Of a DNA stretch of 10,455 bases, positions 6,822 through 10,455 are shown one piece after another. The stretch is from Planctomycetota bacterium. GTDB lineage: Bacteria > Planctomycetota > Phycisphaerae > Sedimentisphaerales > SM23-30. Below the pieces are notes generated by a model, which was not told the origin of the DNA, did no database searches, and worked only from the letters and a program-made list of their open reading frames with translations. The position numbers were made by a program, and so were the translations under genes. The DNA lies in contig JAKQBU010000347.1 of assembly GCA_029573975.1 (NCBI GenBank), forward strand, positions 1 through 10,455, written 5' to 3'. The number at the start of each line of letters is the position of its first letter. Within the stretch, counting starts at the first letter, position 1.

Positions 6822-6865
6822 ATCCGGGTATGGAATTTGGAAAATTTCCGACCTGTATGTAAATA

Positions 6866-8515
6866 TTAGTTTGCAGGGCCTGCTGTGCCGCCGCTGTCCA
6901 GGGCCGGTTTGGCTGCCGTCGGAATACGGATGGTGAAGGTGGTACCTTCGCCTATATTGCTGGTGACTTCCACCTTCCCCTCGTGCTCTTCAATGATTTT
7001 CTTAACGACCGCCAGCCCCAGTCCCGTACCACCCTGTCCCTTGCTGGAATCGAACGCCCGGAAAATGGCGGACAGCCGCTCCTTCTCAATTCCCGCTCCG
7101 TTATCGCCAACCATCAGAACCGCTTCATGTGCCTGGCTGTCAAAGTGGGTTTTAACGGTAATAATCCCGACATCCGGCTTCACCGCATCCAGGGCATTCA
7201 GTACCAGATTCAATATTACCTGCTGCATCCCGTCCGGGTCCACCGGAATCGAGGGCAGTGAATCATCCAGATCCGGCACCAAAGCCACCCGTTTTTCTTC
7301 CGCCTGACCGGCCAGCATCTCCTGGGCATCGTTGACAATTTGATTGAGCTGAATCATCACCAGCTTAGGCTTGCGGACCTTGCTGAAGGCCAGCATATTT
7401 AAAACCAGGTTCTGAATTCGCGTCATATTGCGGGAAAGAATAGTCCAGCCCTTCTTGGCCACATCCAGCTTATTGCGATTCAGCCCCAACTGCACCATAT
7501 CGACCGCACTTTGCAGGCTTTGCAGGATATTCTTGATCCCGTGCGACAAATACGCCACCGTCTCACCCGCCGCCGCCAGCCGCTCCGCCTGTACCCCCGC
7601 CTGATAAAGCCGGGCGTGTTCCAGCGCCAGCCCTGTTTGAAAACCAATCGCCGTTACTAGACGAAGCTGTTCCGCCGAATAGGTATGCGTGGCTACCGTC
7701 GTATCGATATAAATTACCCCGATATTCCGGTCCCGCACCGTGATCGGAACACACAAGGCCGAGTGGATGGCGTAGTCATGTACGCTTTTCCCCTTGGTGA
7801 ACCGCGGATCCCGCATCGCGTTGGAACAGATCACCCCTTCCTGATTGTTCATCACATGGTTCACAATCGTATGACTGATGGTAATTTTACCCGAATGATC
7901 CTTGCTGCGGTACCGCACCACCGCCGGCACCAGTTCCTGCTGGTCTTCCTGCCGCAGCATGATAAAGCCGCGGTCCACCGGCAGATTGTCAAAAATGATG
8001 TCCACCACTTCTTCCAGGAGCTGCTGCTGATCAAAGATGGAGCTGATCGCGGTGGACAACTCATACAGCAGGCGTAAATTCCCTACCGCGGAGGAGGTCT
8101 CCGGTCCGGCAATAATGACCGAATCGTCCATCGAAGGCGCCGTCGCCATAATCGCCGATTCCACCAGATTGCCGTCCTCGTCGATCCGCAAACTGCTTCC
8201 GAGTTCGCCCGGAATCCCGGTATTTTTACGGATCCCCCCGAATACGATCAGGGTGGTCCCGCAGCGAATCTGGTCCCCCTGTTTCAAGGCCAGCGACTTG
8301 AACACTTTCACCCCGTTGACATACGTACCGTTGGCGGAATTCAAATCCCGGATAAGCCACGTGCCCGACTCCTGCAAAAGCTCCGCATGATGACGTGAAA
8401 TCGTATTATCGGTCAGAGGCAGGTCGTGGCTTTCCCGGCCGATCATCGTCGGCGAGTGCAGCACTTCATACGTTCGGCCCTTATCCGGACCTTGTAATAC
8501 ATAAAGAGTTGGCAC
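6866..8515 (-). CDS. FHA-GAF sensor histidine kinase
   Basis: The 549-residue cytoplasmic protein has no membrane segments. An FHA domain (about 3-93) keeps its phospho-threonine-binding residues: Gly26-Arg27, SRHH (40-43) and NGTYVNG (62-68). A linker leads to a GAF domain (about 145-300), a HisKA helical domain (about 310-380) with the phospho-acceptor His325 in YLSHGIKN, and a HATPase_c domain (about 425-531). The last has an N box (QQVILNLVLNALDAV, 430-444), G1 DNGAGI (471-476) and G2 GTGLGL (496-501). It would sense Thr-phosphorylated partners through FHA and a small molecule or redox cue through GAF, then phosphorylate a response regulator; none is encoded here. The residue after His325 is Gly, not the usual Glu/Asp. 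The start is a GTG with a weak AAGAGA upstream; the FHA domain beginning at residue 3 supports it. Its own promoter lies at 8599-8627. Confidence 0.93.
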   Translation of the reverse strand: MPTLYVLQGPDKGRTYEVLHSPTMIGRESHDLPLTDNTISRHHAELLQESGTWLIRDLNSANGTYVNGVKVFKSLALKQGDQIRCGTTLIVFGGIRKNTGIPGELGSSLRIDEDGNLVESAIMATAPSMDDSVIIAGPETSSAVGNLRLLYELSTAISSIFDQQQLLEEVVDIIFDNLPVDRGFIMLRQEDQQELVPAVVRYRSKDHSGKITISHTIVNHVMNNQEGVICSNAMRDPRFTKGKSVHDYAIHSALCVPITVRDRNIGVIYIDTTVATHTYSAEQLRLVTAIGFQTGLALEHARLYQAGVQAERLAAAGETVAYLSHGIKNILQSLQSAVDMVQLGLNRNKLDVAKKGWTILSRNMTRIQNLVLNMLAFSKVRKPKLVMIQLNQIVNDAQEMLAGQAEEKRVALVPDLDDSLPSIPVDPDGMQQVILNLVLNALDAVKPDVGIITVKTHFDSQAHEAVLMVGDNGAGIEKERLSAIFRAFDSSKGQGGTGLGLAVVKKIIEEHEGKVEVTSNIGEGTTFTIRIPTAAKPALDSGGTAGPAN

Positions 8516-8598
8516 GATTCGATTCTCTTAGAAAAATTCGGCCGGCAGAATTCCTGGTTTAACGTCCCATAATTCTCCAACGCTGATCTCACTCATTC

Positions 8599-8627
8599 AT
8601 TCTAACCTATCGATTTGCCACCGTCAA
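8599..8627 (-). promoter_or_regulatory. Sigma70-type promoter for the FHA-GAF kinase
   Basis: Minus-strand TTGACG (8627-8622), a 17-base spacer and TAGAAT (8604-8599) each match consensus at 5 of 6 bases. Transcription would start near 8592, giving a leader of about 77 bases before the GTG at 8515. It lies just beyond the hairpin that follows the metallo-hydrolase gene, so the kinase is probably transcribed separately. Confidence 0.6.
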
Positions 8628-8649
8628 GTCAGCTTTTCGGTTGGAAACC

Positions 8650-8686
8650 GGGAATTTCCATTTTTAACCGTTCTGCGGAAATTCCC
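8650..8686 (-). terminator. Hairpin after the metallo-hydrolase operon, possible terminator
   Basis: A perfect 10-bp inverted repeat, GGGAATTTCC at 8650-8659 and GGAAATTCCC at 8677-8686, has a 17-base loop. It lies about 45 bases after the stop of the metallo-hydrolase and just before the kinase promoter, a natural place for transcription to end. There is no T-run after the stem on the minus strand, so it may instead be a protein-binding site or an RNA-stabilising hairpin. Confidence 0.35.
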
Positions 8687-8730
8687 TTCTCAGTTTCTCT
8701 AACTGCTGGAAATATCAATGGTTCGGTTTC

Positions 8731-9363
8731 TCAAGCCAGATACGGATTGGTCCGTTTCTCCCGGCCGATGGTGGTTTCCGGGCCGTGGCCGGGATATACC
8801 CGCGTGGTTTCCGGCAGGGTAAGCAATTCCGTCCGTATCCCCCGCAGCAGGATCTCCCCGTTGCTGCCGGGAAAATCATACCGTCCGATGGAGCCGGCAA
8901 ACAGCGCGTCCCCGGTGAAAACCACACCCTCCCGGGCACAATAAAAACTCACTCCGCCCGGTGTATGTCCGGGAGTCGCCAATACCGTAAAGGCAAGTTC
9001 CCCCCATGAAATGGTTTCTCCCGGCCGGACTATGGCATCCGCCGCCGGTACCGCCAGATCAATCCCCATCATGCTGGATAAATTCTTCTGGCTGTCCGTT
9101 AGCATCGGCGCATCCTCCGGGCTGATGCTGACCGGCAGTGGATTGAATTTCTGATGCAGCAGTTCCAAACCGGCGATGTGATCGCAATGGCCGTGCGTCA
9201 ACAAAACCCGGCACGGATGCAGAGAATGGCGATGCAGATAATCAAGCAGCGGTTCCGCGGAAAAGCCCGGATCGATAAGTACGCATTCTTTGTCTTGTGC
9301 CGAAGTACGCAGTACATAACAATTGGTCTCGAAATCCCCCAGCACCATACATTCGATTTTCAC
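8731..9363 (-). CDS. MBL-fold metallo-hydrolase (glyoxalase II-like)
   Basis: The 210-residue product is a complete metallo-beta-lactamase-fold hydrolase. It shows the zinc motif THGHCDH (56-62), further metal ligands His133 (PGHTPGG), Asp152 (TGDALFAGSIGR) and His193 (YPGHGPET), and the ending REKRTNPYL typical of the short glyoxalase-II-like group. These enzymes hydrolyse thioesters such as S-lactoylglutathione, or related substrates in organisms lacking glutathione; the long C-terminal glutathione-binding domain of true GloB is absent, so the substrate is open. It is cytoplasmic. The GTG start at 9363 is supported by AGGAG eight bases upstream (9372-9376). It follows the uracil-DNA glycosylase gene by 21 bases and is probably in its operon. 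Confidence 0.92.
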   Translation of the reverse strand: MKIECMVLGDFETNCYVLRTSAQDKECVLIDPGFSAEPLLDYLHRHSLHPCRVLLTHGHCDHIAGLELLHQKFNPLPVSISPEDAPMLTDSQKNLSSMMGIDLAVPAADAIVRPGETISWGELAFTVLATPGHTPGGVSFYCAREGVVFTGDALFAGSIGRYDFPGSNGEILLRGIRTELLTLPETTRVYPGHGPETTIGREKRTNPYLA

Positions 9364-9384
9364 CGGCTGTTCTCCTGCCTGCCT

Positions 9385-10194
9385 TTATTCCTGTTTGCCC
9401 CTGGGAACCGGCAAACCCAGTTCCTTCAACACCATTTGCATATCATGCCACACCCGCCGCCGGTTATCCGGCGAATAATTCCGCAGCAGATATGCCGGGT
9501 GGTAGGTCGCCACCAGCTTAATCGGCTTCGACAGCGGCTCCGGATAATACGCATGCACTCGCCCCCGCAGTTCCCCGATGGCAGCCGTACTGTTCAGCAG
9601 GGTTTTGGCCGCATGCGCTCCCAGCGCCACGATCATCTCCGGCTCGATGATTCGAAGCTGCTCATACAGATACTCAATGCATGCAGCGATTTCATTCGCC
9701 TGCGGATCCCGGTTCTCCGGCGGGCGGCATTTTAAAATATTACAGATATACACCTCCGGCCGCCGCAGCCCCATCGCCTCAATAATATTCGTCAGCAACT
9801 GGCCGGCCCGCCCCACAAAAGGCCGACCCTGTTCATCTTCGTTGGCCCCGGGGGCTTCCCCCACAAATACGATCCGGGCACAGGGATTGCCTTCGCCCGG
9901 AACCAGATGCAGCCGGGTTTGGGCTAACGAACAGCGGCAGCATGGCCCCATACGCCGGGCCAAATCGTCCAGCCGTTTCTGTTTTCCTTTCCTTGGTTCC
10001 GTTTCCGACATTTTCCGCTCCTGACTGACAGCCATAGGTTGGGGGGGAGTGGCTGCTATTGGCGGCCGAACGGGCATTTTCACCGCTGGTTTTAGCTTCC
10101 CAATCGGCAGCCAGTATCCCCCCAGATACAAATCGCACTCCAACTGATTTTGTAACGTCCGGATTACCTCGCCCGGATTGCCTGGCTGGTTCAT
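9385..10194 (-). CDS. Uracil-DNA glycosylase, family 4 type (4Fe-4S)
   Basis: The 269-residue product would remove uracil from DNA (deaminated cytosine or misincorporated dUMP) in base-excision repair. Family signs are motif A GEAPGANEDEQGRPFVG (112-128), CRPPENRDPQ (156-165) and the late HPAYLLR (232-238). The four cluster cysteines fit CxxC at 85 and 88, then Cys156 and Cys172, 15 residues apart. An N-terminal extension of about 75 residues (Pro-rich around 41-55, then charged) precedes the catalytic domain and is poorly conserved in character. The ATG at 10194 has GAGGT immediately before it and GAGA further up, so the SD spacing is not ideal. It starts 15 bases after the ABC transporter stop, suggesting co-transcription, though the functions are unrelated. 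I give no gene symbol because naming varies in this family. Confidence 0.92.
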   Translation of the reverse strand: MNQPGNPGEVIRTLQNQLECDLYLGGYWLPIGKLKPAVKMPVRPPIAATPPQPMAVSQERKMSETEPRKGKQKRLDDLARRMGPCCRCSLAQTRLHLVPGEGNPCARIVFVGEAPGANEDEQGRPFVGRAGQLLTNIIEAMGLRRPEVYICNILKCRPPENRDPQANEIAACIEYLYEQLRIIEPEMIVALGAHAAKTLLNSTAAIGELRGRVHAYYPEPLSKPIKLVATYHPAYLLRNYSPDNRRRVWHDMQMVLKELGLPVPRGKQE

Positions 10195-10209
10195 ACCTCA
10201 TTCTCGCTA

Positions 10210-10455
10210 TTAACAGGCAAACTGCACTTCGTACAACTTCCTATACAGGGAACATTTCTCCAGCAAAGTCTGGTGAGTCCCTTCCGCCACCAAATGCCCC
10301 TTGTCCAGCACCAGAATCCGGTCCGACCGAATGATGGTGCTGAGCCGATGCGCAATGATAAAGGTGGTGCGGCCCTGCGAAAACTCCATAATCGCCTTCT
10401 GAATCTTCGCCTCGCTTTCCGAATCGATCTGGCTCATCGCCTCATCGAATATCAG
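10210..10455 (-). CDS. ABC exporter ATP-binding domain, C-terminal end (partial)
   Basis: Only the last 81 codons are in the window; the gene continues past base 10455. It opens in frame with the Walker B end LIFDEA, followed by the D-loop region (MSQIDSESE, a variant of SALD-x-x-SE), the H-loop IIAHRLSTI and the closing strand DRILVLDKGHLVAEGTH. This is the ending of an MsbA/lipid-exporter-like ABC half-transporter in which the ATPase is fused after the membrane domain, so ATP hydrolysis would power export across the inner membrane. The substrate cannot be told from this part. It is the upstream gene of the glycosylase/metallo-hydrolase operon. Confidence 0.9.
   Translation of the reverse strand: MIFDEAMSQIDSESEAKIQKAIMEFSQGRTTFIIAHRLSTIIRSDRILVLDKGHLVAEGTHQTLLEKCSLYRKLYEVQFAC

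Noticed and set aside
6822..6865. A/T-rich partial palindrome between the convergent isomerase and kinase genes
   Set aside because: The GGAAAATTTCC-like sequence would give a loop too small for a stable hairpin and has no T-run, so I do not call it a terminator.
9154..9735. A 193-codon plus-strand frame antisense to the metallo-hydrolase and glycosylase genes
   Set aside because: It spans two well-supported minus-strand genes and their junction, and has a Gln/His/Arg-rich composition typical of antisense reading.

Overview
The window looks like chromosomal DNA of a planctomycete, probably of the class Phycisphaerae. The main evidence is the C-terminus of the leucine-rich-repeat protein, with its paired dockerin-like 'DL-x-DFA-x-F-x-x-YWL' halves, a tail I associate with secreted proteins of that group. 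The FHA-GAF-histidine kinase architecture and the tandem DUF1080 lipoprotein fit the same picture. This is inference from protein style; no rRNA or other phylogenetic marker lies in the window. I see no tRNA, rRNA, CRISPR array, transposase or phage gene.

Layout. (1) Positions 1-1513, minus strand: a small surface-polysaccharide operon. A near-consensus promoter (1485-1513) is followed by a WbqC-family gene, a truncated family 2 glycosyltransferase, and the start of a second, nearly identical glycosyltransferase that leaves the window at base 1. About 169 bp is directly repeated (1-169 and 522-690). As a result both complete genes end in almost the same 17-residue tail and both overlap the next start as ATGA. 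(2) 1725-3032, minus: a secreted LRR protein with eleven 23-residue repeats and a dockerin-like tail. (3) 3033-3582: a 550-bp AT-rich divergent intergenic region with overlapping outward promoters, including a perfect TTGACA-17-TATAAT on the minus strand. (4) 3583-6821, plus: a three-gene cassette of a tandem DUF1080 lipoprotein, a Gfo/Idh/MocA oxidoreductase and a TIM-barrel sugar isomerase/epimerase. This gene set matches the oxidative 3-keto-glycoside route of sugar breakdown. (5) 6866-8515, minus: an FHA-GAF-histidine kinase with its own good promoter at 8599-8627. (6) 8731-10455, minus: a tight operon of the C-terminus of an ABC exporter, a family 4 type uracil-DNA glycosylase and a glyoxalase-II-like metallo-hydrolase.

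Most of the window is ordinary planctomycete housekeeping and carbohydrate metabolism. The parts that deserve a second look are the duplicated glycosyltransferase/tail repeat at the left end, the interlocked divergent promoters at about 3357-3396, the 3-keto-glycoside cassette, and the kinase whose phospho-acceptor histidine is followed by Gly instead of an acidic residue. I did not find a convincing wholly new system.
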